DNA from: Streptomyces sp. NBC_00569
GTDB taxonomy: Bacteria; Actinomycetota; Actinomycetes; Streptomycetales; Streptomycetaceae
Assembly: GCF_036345255.1 (NCBI RefSeq)
Contig: NZ_CP107783.1
Span: 5,319,501-5,383,500 of the forward strand
Direction: 5' to 3'
DNA length: 64,000 nt
Under the pieces are notes generated by a model that had not been told where the DNA came from, searched no databases, and saw only the letters and a list, made by a program, of their open reading frames with translations. The position numbers and the translations under genes were made by a program. Positions 17,511-26,179 of this stretch are shown one piece after another. Numbering within the stretch: position 1 is the first letter of the stretch; every line of letters begins with the position of its first letter.

Positions 17511-20051
17511 TCACTCGCCGGGGTGGGCGAGTGTGATGTCGTGGCCCTCGGCGCCGCCGCCGTTGACCGTCAGACCGGTGGCCACCGGCGGGTATCCGGT
17601 CGCGATGACCGTGTACTCGCCGCTGTCCAGATCGGTGAAGGCGTACGCGCCGTCGTGACCGGTCGTGGCCGAGGCGACCACGTTGCCCGCCGCGTCGACG
17701 AGCGTGACCCGCGCGTCGTTCAGCGGACCGCCCGCGGCCCGGACCACACCGGCGACCTGCGCGCCGGAGTGCAGCCCGATCTCGACCCGGGTGACCCCGG
17801 TGCCGCCGACCTCGACGGGCAGCGCGAGCGGACGGTGTCCTGCCGCGGTGACCGCCACGGTCACCGCACCCGGGACCAGCTCGGCGAAGGTGAACTCGCC
17901 CTGCTCGCCGGAGAGTCCGGTGGCGAGGACGTCACCGCGGACGTCGGTCACGATGACCATGGCGCCGGGAACCGGCAGCTTGCTGTCCACGGACTTCACG
18001 ACACCGCTCAGGCCGCTGGTGCCGCTGAGCAGGATGTCGTACGCGACCGGCTCCTCGCCGACGACGACCGTGGAGGCCTGCGGCTGGTAGCCGTCGGCCG
18101 AGGCGATCAGGACGTACGAACCCGCGCCGGGGGCGTCGAGGCCGTAGGCGCCGTCGCCCTGGGAGACCGCGCGGCCCAGCTGGCGTCCGCCGAGCGAGAT
18201 CAGCGTGACCGCGGCCCGCGGGACCGGGGCGCTCTCGGAGCCGCGGACGAAGCCGCGGACCGGGGTGCCGCCACCGGTGGACGCCGTCGCCGGGACGCTG
18301 CCCGCCGTCGTGGCGACCGCCTGCAGACGCTGGGTCGCGCCGTCGGAGGCCGGCTCGGAGACCGCAGCGGCCATGGCCGGAACGAGCTCCGGCGCCTCGG
18401 GAGCGCCGGCACCCGCGGCCGCGGCAACGAGCGCCTCGGCCTCGGCCTCGGCGGCCGGAACCGCCTGGGAGTTCGACGTACGCAGCGGAATCTCCTTGAT
18501 GAACAGCGTGGCGATCAGCGCGAGCAGCGCGATCGGAGCGGCGATCAGGAACACGTCCGCGATGCCGTGCCCGTACGAGCTCTCCATGATCGTGCGCAGC
18601 GGCGCGGGGAGCTTGTCCAGGTCCGGGATGGCGCCGCCGCCGGTGCCGCCGTGGCCCAGGGCAGCGCCCTTGGGGCCGAGGTCGGCCAGGCCGTCCTTGA
18701 CGTAGTGCGTGATGCGCGTCGCCATGATCGAACCGAGCGCCGAGACACCCATCGCACCACCGAGGGAGCGGAAGAAGGTGACCGTGGAGCTGGCCGAACC
18801 GATGTCCTCAGGAGCGACCTGGTTCTGGGTGCAGAGCACGAGGTTCTGCATCATCATGCCGATGCCGAGACCCATGAGCGCCATGAAGATCGCGACGCGC
18901 CAGTACGGGGTGTCGAAGCGGATCGTGCCGAGCAGTCCGAGGCCCGCCGTGATGAGCACGCCGCCGGAGACCAGCCACGCCTTCCACTTGCCGGTCTTGG
19001 TGATGATCTGGCCCGCGACGGTCGACGAGACGAACAGGCCGCCGATCATCGGGATCGTCATGACACCGGACATCGTCGGTGACTTGCCGCGCGCCAGCTG
19101 GAAGTACTGCGAGAAGAACACGGTGCCCGTGAACATCGCGACACCCACGAAGAGCGAGGCGATCGAGGCGAGCGTGATGGTGCGGTTGCGGAAGAGCCGC
19201 AGCGGGATGATCGGCTCCGCGGCCTTGGTCTCCACGAAGATGAAGATCAGCGCGAGGACGACGGCGCCGCCCACCATCGCGCCGGTCTGCCAGGAGAGCC
19301 AGTCGTACTTGTCGTCGGCGAAGGTCACCCACAGGAGCAGGGTGCAGACCGCGGCGGTGATGAAGAAGGCACCGGCCCAGTCGACCTTCACGTTGTCCCG
19401 CTTGACCACGGGGAGCTTCAGCGTCTTCTGCAGAACGATGAGCGCGATGATCGCGAACGGCACGCCGACGTAGAAGCACCAGCGCCAGCCGAGCCACGAG
19501 GTGTCGGTGATGACACCGCCGAGCAGCGGGCCGCCGACGGTGGCGACGGCGAAGGTCGCGCCGAGGTAGCCGGAGTAACGGCCCCGCTCACGCGGGGAGA
19601 TCATCGCGGCCATGACGATCTGCGCCAGGGCGGACAGGCCGCCGACGCCGATGCCCTGCACCACGCGGCAGGCGATCAGCATGGTCGGGCTCTGCGAGAG
19701 TCCGGCCACGACCGAGCCGCCCACGTAGACGATCAGGGCTATCTGTACGAGCGCCTTCTTGCTGAAGATGTCGGCGAGCTTGCCCCACAGGGGCGTCGTC
19801 GCGGTCATCGCGAGCAGCGAGGCGGTGACGACCCAGGTGTAGGCGGACTGGCCGCCGCCGAGGTCGCCGACGATCTCGGGAAGCGCGTTGGTGACGATCG
19901 TCGACGACAGGATCGCGACGAACATGCCGAGCAGCAGCCCGGACAGCGCCTCCATGATCTGCTTGTGTGTCATCGGAGCGCCGCTGCCGGGGGCTGCGCC
20001 TCCATGCTTGGCGTGGTTGCCCCGCACACCTGCCGGTGTGGTTGTTGCCAT
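17511..20051 (-). CDS. MFS DHA2 exporter with C-terminal carboxypeptidase-regulatory-like repeats
   Basis: 846 residues, far longer than a normal 14-TM exporter. Residues about 30-530 are the DHA2 transporter: ILSSTIVTNALPEIVGDL, motif A LWGKLADIFSKK, and motif C-like ATVGGPLLGGVI. After an Ala/Glu linker come three tandem beta-sandwich units, each with an AGxV/GxY(V/T)xIAxG(Y) signature, near 605-690, 690-765 and 768-840. Such units usually bind partners or surfaces. The gene starts 13 bases after the MarR gene, so the regulator and pump are one operon. Confidence 0.88.
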   Translation of the reverse strand: MATTTPAGVRGNHAKHGGAAPGSGAPMTHKQIMEALSGLLLGMFVAILSSTIVTNALPEIVGDLGGGQSAYTWVVTASLLAMTATTPLWGKLADIFSKKALVQIALIVYVGGSVVAGLSQSPTMLIACRVVQGIGVGGLSALAQIVMAAMISPRERGRYSGYLGATFAVATVGGPLLGGVITDTSWLGWRWCFYVGVPFAIIALIVLQKTLKLPVVKRDNVKVDWAGAFFITAAVCTLLLWVTFADDKYDWLSWQTGAMVGGAVVLALIFIFVETKAAEPIIPLRLFRNRTITLASIASLFVGVAMFTGTVFFSQYFQLARGKSPTMSGVMTIPMIGGLFVSSTVAGQIITKTGKWKAWLVSGGVLITAGLGLLGTIRFDTPYWRVAIFMALMGLGIGMMMQNLVLCTQNQVAPEDIGSASSTVTFFRSLGGAMGVSALGSIMATRITHYVKDGLADLGPKGAALGHGGTGGGAIPDLDKLPAPLRTIMESSYGHGIADVFLIAAPIALLALIATLFIKEIPLRTSNSQAVPAAEAEAEALVAAAAGAGAPEAPELVPAMAAAVSEPASDGATQRLQAVATTAGSVPATASTGGGTPVRGFVRGSESAPVPRAAVTLISLGGRQLGRAVSQGDGAYGLDAPGAGSYVLIASADGYQPQASTVVVGEEPVAYDILLSGTSGLSGVVKSVDSKLPVPGAMVIVTDVRGDVLATGLSGEQGEFTFAELVPGAVTVAVTAAGHRPLALPVEVGGTGVTRVEIGLHSGAQVAGVVRAAGGPLNDARVTLVDAAGNVVASATTGHDGAYAFTDLDSGEYTVIATGYPPVATGLTVNGGGAEGHDITLAHPGE

Positions 20052-20064
20052 GGGGTTCCTTTAC

Positions 20065-20559
20065 TTAAGCGGGTGTACGGGTGGTCTCTTCGGTGGCATC
20101 CGGAAGTGCCTGCGCGAGTCGCGGTGTGTATCGGCAGTCGCCGAAGCTGTCGCGGAGCCGGCTCATCATCGCGATCAGCTGTCCGACCTCGTCGTCGGAC
20201 CAGTCGCTCAACCGGTAGGCGAGCAGTTCGGTCGACCGCTCGGAGAGCAGTTCGATCTGCTTCACGCCCTGTTCGGTGAGGCTGAGGATGCGGGAGCGCT
20301 TGTCCGCGGGGTCGGGCGACCGGTCGATCCAGCCGCGTTCGGCGACGTGCGCCACGTGGCGGCTGGTCACGGACATGTCTACGGCGAGCAGCTCCGCCAG
20401 GCGGCTCATCCGCATCTCGCCGTACTGGCCGAGAAGCATGAGGACCGCGGCCGAGCCGGCCGGACAGTCGTGCGGCAGGGACCGCGCGAGGTCTCGTTTG
20501 ACGGCACCGAAGGCACTGAACTGTCGGGCGAGCTGTTCGTACTGACTCTGCTCGGCCAC
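20065..20559 (-). CDS. MarR family regulator
   Basis: 164 residues with a winged helix: MRMSRLAELLAVDMSVTSRHVAHVAERGWIDRSPDPADKRSRILSLTEQG, including the DPADKR wing. The GTG at 20559 follows AGGAGGT. First gene of a probable marR-MFS operon. Half-sites in its own promoter (20576-20610) suggest autorepression relieved by a small molecule exported by the pump. Confidence 0.9.
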   Translation of the reverse strand: MAEQSQYEQLARQFSAFGAVKRDLARSLPHDCPAGSAAVLMLLGQYGEMRMSRLAELLAVDMSVTSRHVAHVAERGWIDRSPDPADKRSRILSLTEQGVKQIELLSERSTELLAYRLSDWSDDEVGQLIAMMSRLRDSFGDCRYTPRLAQALPDATEETTRTPA

Positions 20560-20575
20560 GGCACCTCCTACGTTC

Positions 20576-20610
20576 GTTGCTTAGGGCAACCATAGAGACA
20601 GTTGGTTGCC
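20576..20610 (-). promoter_or_regulatory. MarR operator candidate (three GTTGC half-sites)
   Basis: GTTGC (20576), GGCAACC (20585) and GGTTGCC (20604) give two overlapping inverted repeats just upstream of the MarR start. This is the usual position for an autoregulatory MarR site. Confidence 0.6.
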
Positions 20611-20733
20611 GCAGGCAAACGAAAAGGGGTGTTCGAGCCTAAAAACCAAGTAAAGGGGAGGGGTTGCACATGTAAAGCCGCAGCTCAGCATGGGTGTGGC
20701 GTCGCCCGCACGTATTCGCTAGGGTCCTTCCCC

Positions 20734-20943
20734 ATGGCACACAACCCCCAGGGCCCGGCCCCCGAAGGCAACTACGACCCCGCGGGGAGCACCCAGATGT
20801 TCCGCGCCTTCGTCGATGAACCGGCCTCGCAGTCGCGCCAGCAGGCTGCCCCGGCGAAGTCGGGACCCGGCGCGGGTCTGATCATCGGCATCGTGCTCGC
20901 CGTCGTCATCGTGGCCGGCGTGGCCTGGCTGGCCCTCAAGTAG
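20734..20943 (+). CDS. Small single-pass membrane protein
   Basis: 69 residues: a polar N-terminus with QMFRAFVDEP, then one C-terminal membrane helix (GLIIGIVLAVVIVAGVAWLAL) and a final Lys. It is a tail-anchored type, translated divergently from the MarR gene. I recognise no named family; similar short proteins occur in streptomycetes. Function unknown. Confidence 0.65.
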   Translation: MAHNPQGPAPEGNYDPAGSTQMFRAFVDEPASQSRQQAAPAKSGPGAGLIIGIVLAVVIVAGVAWLALK

Positions 20944-20950
20944 GTCGCCG

Positions 20951-21048
20951 CGGCTCTCGCCGGAGAGCCGCGCACTTCTCTTCGCCGGAGAGCCGCGCAC
21001 TTCCCCTTCACCGGAGAGCCGGCTCACCACTCTTCGCCGGAGAGCCGT
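20951..21048. repeat. Four imperfect 25-26-bp tandem repeats
   Basis: Units begin with (G/A)CCGGAGAGCC at 20959, 20984, 21010 and 21036, each followed by a CACTTC- or CACCAC-like tail. The first unit also forms the hairpin GGCTCTC/GAGAGCC, a possible terminator between the convergent genes. The last unit runs into the stop region of the lipoprotein gene. Confidence 0.8.
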
Positions 21049-21852
21049 TCACTTCCATGTCACGGAGACGTCCCGCGTCTCCACGTGCATGCCGAGCGGC
21101 ACCCGCCAGGCGTCGACACACACCGTCCAGGTCTTCTTCTTCCGCTTCCCCGCGTCGATCGGCACAGGGAGGTCCTGGGTGGACTCGACGGTGGCCCAGT
21201 CGATGCCGAGCGCGCCGATGATGTGCGTCCCGAAGGTCACCGTGCCCGAACGCACCGCGGTGCCACCGGTGTTGACCATGTCCAGGGTCACGTCCTCGCA
21301 CCACCGCTTGTCCGCGGCCTTGCGCTCCGGGTCCCCGACCTTGAGGGCGGCCGGCCCGCTCGGGGTGGCGGGGGCGGACGGCGTGCTCGTCGACCCGCCG
21401 GAGCCGCCGGATTCACTGCCGCCGGACCCGCCGCCGGATCCGCCCGCGCCGGTGGACGGCTGCCCGGACCCGTCGGGTCCTGATGCTTCGGGTGTCCCGG
21501 AGCCACTGCCCGTACGCGCTTCCGCTCCGGCCCCGGCGCCCCCGTCCCCCGAACTGCTGCCGCCACCGGGGGACTTGTTGCCGCCACCACCTTCGCCGCT
21601 GCCCGTCCCGGACTCCGACGGGCCCGGCGGATCCGAGGCGGCCCCGTCCAGCGGCACCAGCTCCACGTCACCGGTCGGCGCCACCGTGCGTCCCGGAGTC
21701 CTGTCGGGCGTGGCACCGGCCGCACCGACCGCCACATAACCGTCCCCGCCGCCGGAACCCCCGCACGCCGCAAGGAGACCGCCCAGGCAGACCACGGCCG
21801 CCGTCGCGCCCGTCAGGGCGCCTCGGCGGCCGCGTATCGATCCTCGTCGCAT
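21049..21852 (-). CDS. Putative lipoprotein with Gly/Ser-rich linker
   Basis: 267 residues. A twin-Arg-like N-terminus (MRRGSIRGRRG) and hydrophobic core end in the lipobox Leu-Ala-Ala-Cys (near residue 30), so it should be a lipid-anchored surface protein. About 100 residues of Gly/Ser/Pro linker follow. A compact C-terminal beta domain (RWCEDVTLDMVNTGGTAVRSG, WTVCVDAWRVPLGM) with two Cys ends the protein. No enzymatic motif; the domain looks like a binding module. Confidence 0.75.
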   Translation of the reverse strand: MRRGSIRGRRGALTGATAAVVCLGGLLAACGGSGGGDGYVAVGAAGATPDRTPGRTVAPTGDVELVPLDGAASDPPGPSESGTGSGEGGGGNKSPGGGSSSGDGGAGAGAEARTGSGSGTPEASGPDGSGQPSTGAGGSGGGSGGSESGGSGGSTSTPSAPATPSGPAALKVGDPERKAADKRWCEDVTLDMVNTGGTAVRSGTVTFGTHIIGALGIDWATVESTQDLPVPIDAGKRKKKTWTVCVDAWRVPLGMHVETRDVSVTWK

Positions 21853-21921
21853 CGCGCCAGTGTCTCTGACGGTCCGTCAATTCGGAACCCCGTCAACGGC
21901 ACCGGCGCCGCGCGCGGTGCC

Positions 21922-22782
21922 TCAGTCGGCGATCAGGCCTTCCCGGAGCTGCGACAGGGTCCGCGTGAGCAGGCGCGACACATGCATCTGCGAGATGCCG
22001 ACCTCCTCGCCGATCTGCGACTGCGTCATGTTCGCGAAGAAGCGCAGCATGATGATGCGGCGCTCGCGCGGCGGAAGCTTGGCGAGCAGCGGCTTGAGCG
22101 ACTCGCGGTACTCCACGCCTTCCAGGGCCGTGTCCTCGTAGCCGAGGCGGTCCGCGAGCGAGCCCTCGCCGCCGTCGTCCTCGGGCGCCGGGGAGTCGAG
22201 GGAGGAGGCGGTGTAGGCGTTGCCCACCGCGAGCCCGTCGACCACGTCGTCCTCGGAGACGCCGAGCACCGCGGCCAGCTCGGGCACGGTCGGCGAGCGG
22301 TCCAGCTTCTGGGCCAGCTCGTCGCTCGCCTTGGTCAGCGCGAGCCGCAGCTCCTGGAGGCGGCGCGGCACCCGCACCGACCAGGACGTGTCGCGGAAGA
22401 AGCGCTTGATCTCGCCGACGACGGTCGGCATCGCGAACGTCGGGAATTCCACGCCGCGTTCGCAGTCGAAGCGGTCGATCGCCTTGATCAGGCCGATCGT
22501 GCCGACCTGGACGATGTCCTCCATCGGTTCGTTACGGCTGCGGAAGCGCGCCGCCGCGTACCGGACCAGCGGGAGGTTCAGCTCGATGAGGGTGTCCCGC
22601 ACGTAGGCACGCTCGGGGCTGTTCTCGTCGAGTGCGGCGAGCCGCAGGAAGAGGGAGCGGGACAGGGTGCGGGTGTCGATGGCTTCGGAAGCCCCGGATA
22701 CAGGCGAGCTGTGAAGCACGTCGGGCGCGGACGCGCTCTTGCTGAGCGTGAGCACCTTCGAGCTGCCCTGGTCTGCGGACAT
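21922..22782 (-). CDS. sigN: Alternative sigma factor of the SigB/SigF family (SigN-like)
   Basis: 286 residues. Region 2 ([58 protein letters not shown]), region 3 (VPRRLQELR) and region 4 ([21 protein letters not shown]) are all present. It is closely similar to the neighbouring sigF, an apparent tandem duplication. By position beside sigF it corresponds to sigN of S. coelicolor (from memory), which acts in aerial hyphae. The ATG at 22782 has GGGGG-type RBS before it. No anti-sigma gene is adjacent. Confidence 0.85.
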   Translation of the reverse strand: MSADQGSSKVLTLSKSASAPDVLHSSPVSGASEAIDTRTLSRSLFLRLAALDENSPERAYVRDTLIELNLPLVRYAAARFRSRNEPMEDIVQVGTIGLIKAIDRFDCERGVEFPTFAMPTVVGEIKRFFRDTSWSVRVPRRLQELRLALTKASDELAQKLDRSPTVPELAAVLGVSEDDVVDGLAVGNAYTASSLDSPAPEDDGGEGSLADRLGYEDTALEGVEYRESLKPLLAKLPPRERRIIMLRFFANMTQSQIGEEVGISQMHVSRLLTRTLSQLREGLIAD

Positions 22783-22893
22783 GCCACCCCCTTGAGGTCG
22801 CGGACGGACGCGGCGGGCGCTCCCGTCTGGAAGGAACGCAGCCTCCACCTGAATACCGGAGGCGGGGCTGCGGCAAACGCGGTTCCAGCAGAA

Positions 22894-22934
22894 TGTCACA
22901 TGTCGGCAACACGCTGTAGTGACATGTCGACATG
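22894..22934 (-). promoter_or_regulatory. Repeated ACATGTCG boxes upstream of sigN
   Basis: ACATGTCG at 22898 and 22922 (24 bp apart) with flanking TGTCA and TGACA forming an inverted repeat, and a further CGACATGG. The sequence lies 110-150 bp before the sigN start and is the only strong repeat in this spacer. Confidence 0.4.
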
Positions 22935-23028
22935 GATGGGGTGAATCGGTGCAGGAAAAGGGGGGTGTGGCGGGGAACTGACGTATTTCGGCGGGGAAGT
23001 GCCGGGAAAGGCACTCCACCCGTTCCGG

Positions 23029-23835
23029 TTACGCTTCGATCCTGTTTGCGGACCTGAGCCGCGCGAAGCTTCTGGCCAGCAGTCTTGACACATGCATCTG
23101 GGAAACGCCCAATTCCGCGCTGATCTGTGACTGCGTCAGATTGCTGTAATAGCGCAGCAGCAGGATCCGCTGCTCACGCTCGGGCAGCTGAACGAGCAGA
23201 TGCCGTACGAGATCGCGGTGTTCGACGCCGTCGAGCTCCGGGTCCTCGTAGCCGAGCCGGTCGAGCAGGCCGGGCATCCCGTCGCCCTCCTGGGCCGCCT
23301 CCAGCGAGGTCGCGTGGTACGAGCGCCCGGCCTCGATGCAGGCCAGGACCTCGTCCTCGGCGATGCGCAGGCGCTCGGCGATCTCCGCGGTGGTGGGGGT
23401 GCGCCCGAACGCCGTGGTGAGGTCCTCGGTCGCGCCGGTCACCTGCACCCACAACTCATGGAGCCGGCGCGGCACGTGGACCGTGCGCACGTTGTCGCGG
23501 AAGTAACGCTTGATCTCGCCGACGACGGTCGGCATCGCGAACGTCGGGAACTGCACGCCCCGCTCGGGGTCGAAGCGGTCGATCGCGTTGATGAGCCCGA
23601 TCGTGCCGACCTGGACGACGTCCTCCATCGGCTCGTTGCGGCTGCGGAAGCGGGCCGCCGCGTACCGCACGAGCGGGAGGTTGGCCTCGATGAGGGCGGC
23701 ACGCACCGTGGTGTGCTCGGGAGTCCCCGGCAGCAGATCCTTGAGCTGGGCGAAGAGGACCTGGGTGAGCGCGCGGGTGTCGGCGCCCCGGCTCTTCGCG
23801 GGCGGCGGTGCTTGAGGCGCTGTACTGGCCGGCAC
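23029..23835 (-). CDS. sigF: Sporulation sigma factor SigF
   Basis: 268 residues with the same region 2-4 layout as the gene after it: [43 protein letters not shown] and [25 protein letters not shown]. SigF is the late sigma factor for spore maturation in Streptomyces. I chose the GTG at 23835 (before ALTVPAST) because GAGGTGG precedes the nearby starts; another GTG lies three codons further in, and upstream TTG codons at 23886 and beyond are less likely. The two sigma genes are co-oriented with a 246-bp spacer, so sigN probably has its own promoter. Confidence 0.88.
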   Translation of the reverse strand: MPASTAPQAPPPAKSRGADTRALTQVLFAQLKDLLPGTPEHTTVRAALIEANLPLVRYAAARFRSRNEPMEDVVQVGTIGLINAIDRFDPERGVQFPTFAMPTVVGEIKRYFRDNVRTVHVPRRLHELWVQVTGATEDLTTAFGRTPTTAEIAERLRIAEDEVLACIEAGRSYHATSLEAAQEGDGMPGLLDRLGYEDPELDGVEHRDLVRHLLVQLPEREQRILLLRYYSNLTQSQISAELGVSQMHVSRLLARSFARLRSANRIEA

Positions 23836-23978
23836 GGTCAACGCCACCTCTGTCTCCGTCAGCTCGTCCGTCAACTCATCCGTCAAAAGCGGTCATAGCA
23901 TCACAAGACAGGTGCACTGTGTGCAAGCACCGCATAAGTACGTGTTGAAGGGCAAGTTGGGGCATAGGGCACAGAAAA

Positions 23979-24003
23979 GCCCTTCACCGTTCCGGTGAAG
24001 GGC
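23979..24003 (-). terminator. Terminator after Dabb gene
   Basis: GCCCTTCACCG-TTC-CGGTGAAGGGC hairpin followed in the minus direction by TTTTCTG. It isolates sigF from the upstream gene. Confidence 0.85.
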
Positions 24004-24023
24004 CGCTTTGCCGTGCGATTCTC

Positions 24024-24317
24024 TTAGAACTCGTAGTCCGCGATCACCCACGTGGCGAACTCGCGCCACTGCGCGACGCCCGCCTGGTGTGCCGGGTGCT
24101 CGATGTACCGCTTGAGCGCATCGGTGTCCTCGACCGCCGAGTTGATGGCGAAGTCGTACGCGATGGGGCGGTCGGTGATGTTCCAGTCGCACTCCCAGAA
24201 CGTCAGCTCCGGGATCTGCCCGCCGAGTGCGCGGAAGGCCCTGACGCCCTCGACGACGCGAGGCTCGTCGCGCTCGACGCCCTCGTTGAGCTTGAAGAGG
24301 ACCAGATGGCGGATCAC
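24024..24317 (-). CDS. Dabb (stress-responsive A/B barrel) domain protein
   Basis: 97 residues, a ferredoxin-like dimeric barrel: MIRHLVLFKLNEG, ELTFWECDWNI, YDFAINSAVEDTDALKRYIEHPAHQ. The second GTG at 24317 is the better start: AAGGAG lies five bases before it, while the GTG two codons earlier touches the RBS. Function in bacteria is unclear. It stands between its own terminator and a small membrane-protein gene. Confidence 0.8.
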   Translation of the reverse strand: MIRHLVLFKLNEGVERDEPRVVEGVRAFRALGGQIPELTFWECDWNITDRPIAYDFAINSAVEDTDALKRYIEHPAHQAGVAQWREFATWVIADYEF

Positions 24318-24348
24318 GGGCACTCCTTGCAGACGCTGACGAGGTAGC

Positions 24349-24525
24349 TCAGTTCCCGCCGCCGTTGACGACCCAGGTCATGAAGTCGCCGATGCTCTGA
24401 GCGGCGGTCGAGACGCCCTCGAAGCCTATCTGGACGTAGTCCGCGGCCTTGGCCGGGTCCGTGATGATCACATAGAGGACGAACACGACGACGACGAAGA
24501 GACCTATTTTTTTCGTCTGCACCAC
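24349..24525 (-). CDS. Small membrane protein
   Basis: 58 residues from the first of two adjacent GTG codons, with GGAGG seven bases upstream. One N-terminal membrane helix (IGLFVVVVFVLYVII) is followed by a polar tail with a helix around YVQIGFEGVSTAAQSIGDFMTWV. The run of eight T at its start encodes Lys-Lys-Ile. Unknown function. Confidence 0.65.
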   Translation of the reverse strand: MVQTKKIGLFVVVVFVLYVIITDPAKAADYVQIGFEGVSTAAQSIGDFMTWVVNGGGN

Positions 24526-24690
24526 GCTCTGGCCTCCCCGTGCCCGTGTCCCGTGTGACCCCTGTTGCCGGGCGTGAGTGTATCCCGGACGTCTGTTCAT
24601 CCGGTTATCCGGTTTTCCCGTCAACGGCCCGGCGGGCGGGGCGTTTTGCCCGATCGGTCTGCGTGCGGCTGGACATGGCCGGACACGCAG

Positions 24691-24730
24691 AACGCCCCTC
24701 TTCTCCGGTGACCCGGGGAAGAGGGGCGTT
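24691..24730 (-). terminator. Terminator after tRNA-Ser (CGA)
   Basis: AACGCCCCTCTTC/GAAGAGGGGCGTT, a 13-bp stem a few bases past the 3' end of the tRNA on the minus strand. Confidence 0.8.
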
Positions 24731-24735
24731 GTCAG

Positions 24736-24820
24736 CGGTAGCGGAGGGATTTGAACCCTCGGTGAGTTTCCCCACACTCGCTTTCGAGGCGAGCTCCTTC
24801 GGCCGCTCGGACACGCTACC
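24736..24820 (-). tRNA. tRNA-Ser (CGA)
   Basis: Class II tRNA: acceptor GGTAGCG/CGCTACC, anticodon loop with CGA between CTCGC and GCGAG, long variable arm, T-loop GGTTCAAATCC, discriminator G. Confidence 0.97.
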
Positions 24821-24876
24821 GAGAGAGATCCTAGCCCAAGTTGGGCGTGGTCCGAAATCCGTATCCGGGAGGCCCG

Positions 24877-25434
24877 TCACAGGCCCGCCCGCGGGGTGTT
24901 CCGGCGCCCCGGCTGGCGGTCCCGGAAGAAGGACGTGAGCTGCTGCGCGCACTCGTCCGCGAGCACGCCCTCGATCACTTCGGGGCGGTGGTTGAGGCGC
25001 CGGTCGCGGACGACGTCCCACAGGGACCCGGCCGCCCCGGCCTTCTCGTCGCGCGCCCCGTAGACGACCCGGTCGACCCGGGACTGCACGAGGGCGCCCG
25101 CGCACATCGTGCACGGCTCCAGGGTCACGACGAGCGTGCACCCCGTGAGCCGCCACTCCCCGAGCGCCGCGGCCGCCCGCCGGATCGCGAGCACCTCCGC
25201 GTGCGCGGTCGGGTCCCCGGTCGCCTCGCGCTCGTTGTGCCCCGAGGCGAGCACCGTCGTGCCGTCCGGGGCGAGCACGACGGCCCCCACGGGCACGTCA
25301 CCGCCCTCGGCGGCGAGCCGCGCCTCCCGGACGGCGAGGCGCATGGCCTGCCGCCAGGGGTCGCGTACGGGGTCCGGTGCCTGTTCTGCGGTGTTCACGG
25401 GCGGAATGTAGCCGACCGTGGCCGGCACCGGCAT
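24877..25434 (-). CDS. tadA: tRNA adenosine(34) deaminase TadA
   Basis: 185 residues. Zinc deaminase motifs: His78-Ala-Glu80 and Pro-Cys108-Thr-Met-Cys111, with GHNERE and the TadA-type GAAGSLWDVVRDRRLNHRPEV. It converts A34 to inosine in tRNA-Arg(ACG); such a tRNA is encoded at 2362. The start is either ATG 25434 or GTG 25398, and neither has a strong RBS. Confidence 0.93.
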   Translation of the reverse strand: MPVPATVGYIPPVNTAEQAPDPVRDPWRQAMRLAVREARLAAEGGDVPVGAVVLAPDGTTVLASGHNEREATGDPTAHAEVLAIRRAAAALGEWRLTGCTLVVTLEPCTMCAGALVQSRVDRVVYGARDEKAGAAGSLWDVVRDRRLNHRPEVIEGVLADECAQQLTSFFRDRQPGRRNTPRAGL

Positions 25435-25471
25435 CGTCGTGGAGGGATGGGCAGATGATGGATGGCGGGAC

Positions 25472-26026
25472 CTATCGGACCGTTTCGAGGACCTCCGCCG
25501 CTCCCAGGACCTCGGCGATCTCGCTGAGGGCGTCGTTGGGGTCGAGAGCGAGGAGCTCCCTCTCGGAGACTCCGAGGTCGGCGAGGATCAGCCGGTCCCC
25601 GATCGGGCCCACGGGCACGGCCTCGTCGGTGGCGGCCGCCACGTCGTCGTCCCCGGCATCGTCCTCGTCGGCCGGTTCGGGCTCGCCGTCCTCGGTCCCG
25701 TCGAGGTCCAGGGCATCCAGCTCGTCCTGGTCGGGATCCTTTCCGAGCAGTTCGTCGGTGAGCAGGATCTCGCCGTACGAACTCCGGGCGGCCGCTGCCG
25801 CGTCGGAGACGTAGATACGAGGATCCTCCTCGCCGTCCACACGGAGGACGCCGAACCAGGCGTCCTCCTGTTCGATGAAGACGAGCACTGTGTCGTCCTC
25901 GGCACCGCCGGCCGAGGCTTCACGGGCCAGGTCGGTCAGATCCGACAGGGCCTCCACGTCGTCGAGCTCTGTATCGCTCGCTTCCCACCCGTCTTCGGTG
26001 CGCGCGAGCAGTGCGGCGAAGTACAC
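25472..26026 (-). CDS. tRNA adenosine deaminase-associated protein
   Basis: 184 residues, very acidic (runs of Asp/Glu around DPDQDELDALDLDGTEDGE). It starts MYFAALLARTEDGW at the GTG 26026, with GGGAGAG five bases before it, and closes with a conserved helix ALDPNDALSEIAEVLGAAEVLE. In actinobacteria this gene is nearly always next to tadA, and it lies just upstream of it here, in the same direction. Biochemical role unknown. Confidence 0.8.
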   Translation of the reverse strand: MYFAALLARTEDGWEASDTELDDVEALSDLTDLAREASAGGAEDDTVLVFIEQEDAWFGVLRVDGEEDPRIYVSDAAAAARSSYGEILLTDELLGKDPDQDELDALDLDGTEDGEPEPADEDDAGDDDVAAATDEAVPVGPIGDRLILADLGVSERELLALDPNDALSEIAEVLGAAEVLETVR

Positions 26027-26179
26027 CGTGACTCTCCCACTGGTCTCAGGTGTGCCGGTTGGAGTTCCCCCCGGCGGACTCGGAAGGCGGGGTGTGCAGT
26101 TCCGAGCCCCGCCCAATCGGAATCGTGGCAGAAACCATCGCTTCAGGAGAGGTCTTCCGCCCGCTGTGTTCGCGCGGCG

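Noticed and set aside
20951..21048. CRISPR-like array
   Set aside because: Units are directly adjacent with no unique spacers, only four copies, and no cas genes.
24501..24525. T8 run as a transcriptional slippage site
   Set aside because: It encodes Lys-Lys-Ile in a well-formed short gene with a proper RBS, and neither shifted frame continues into anything recognisable.
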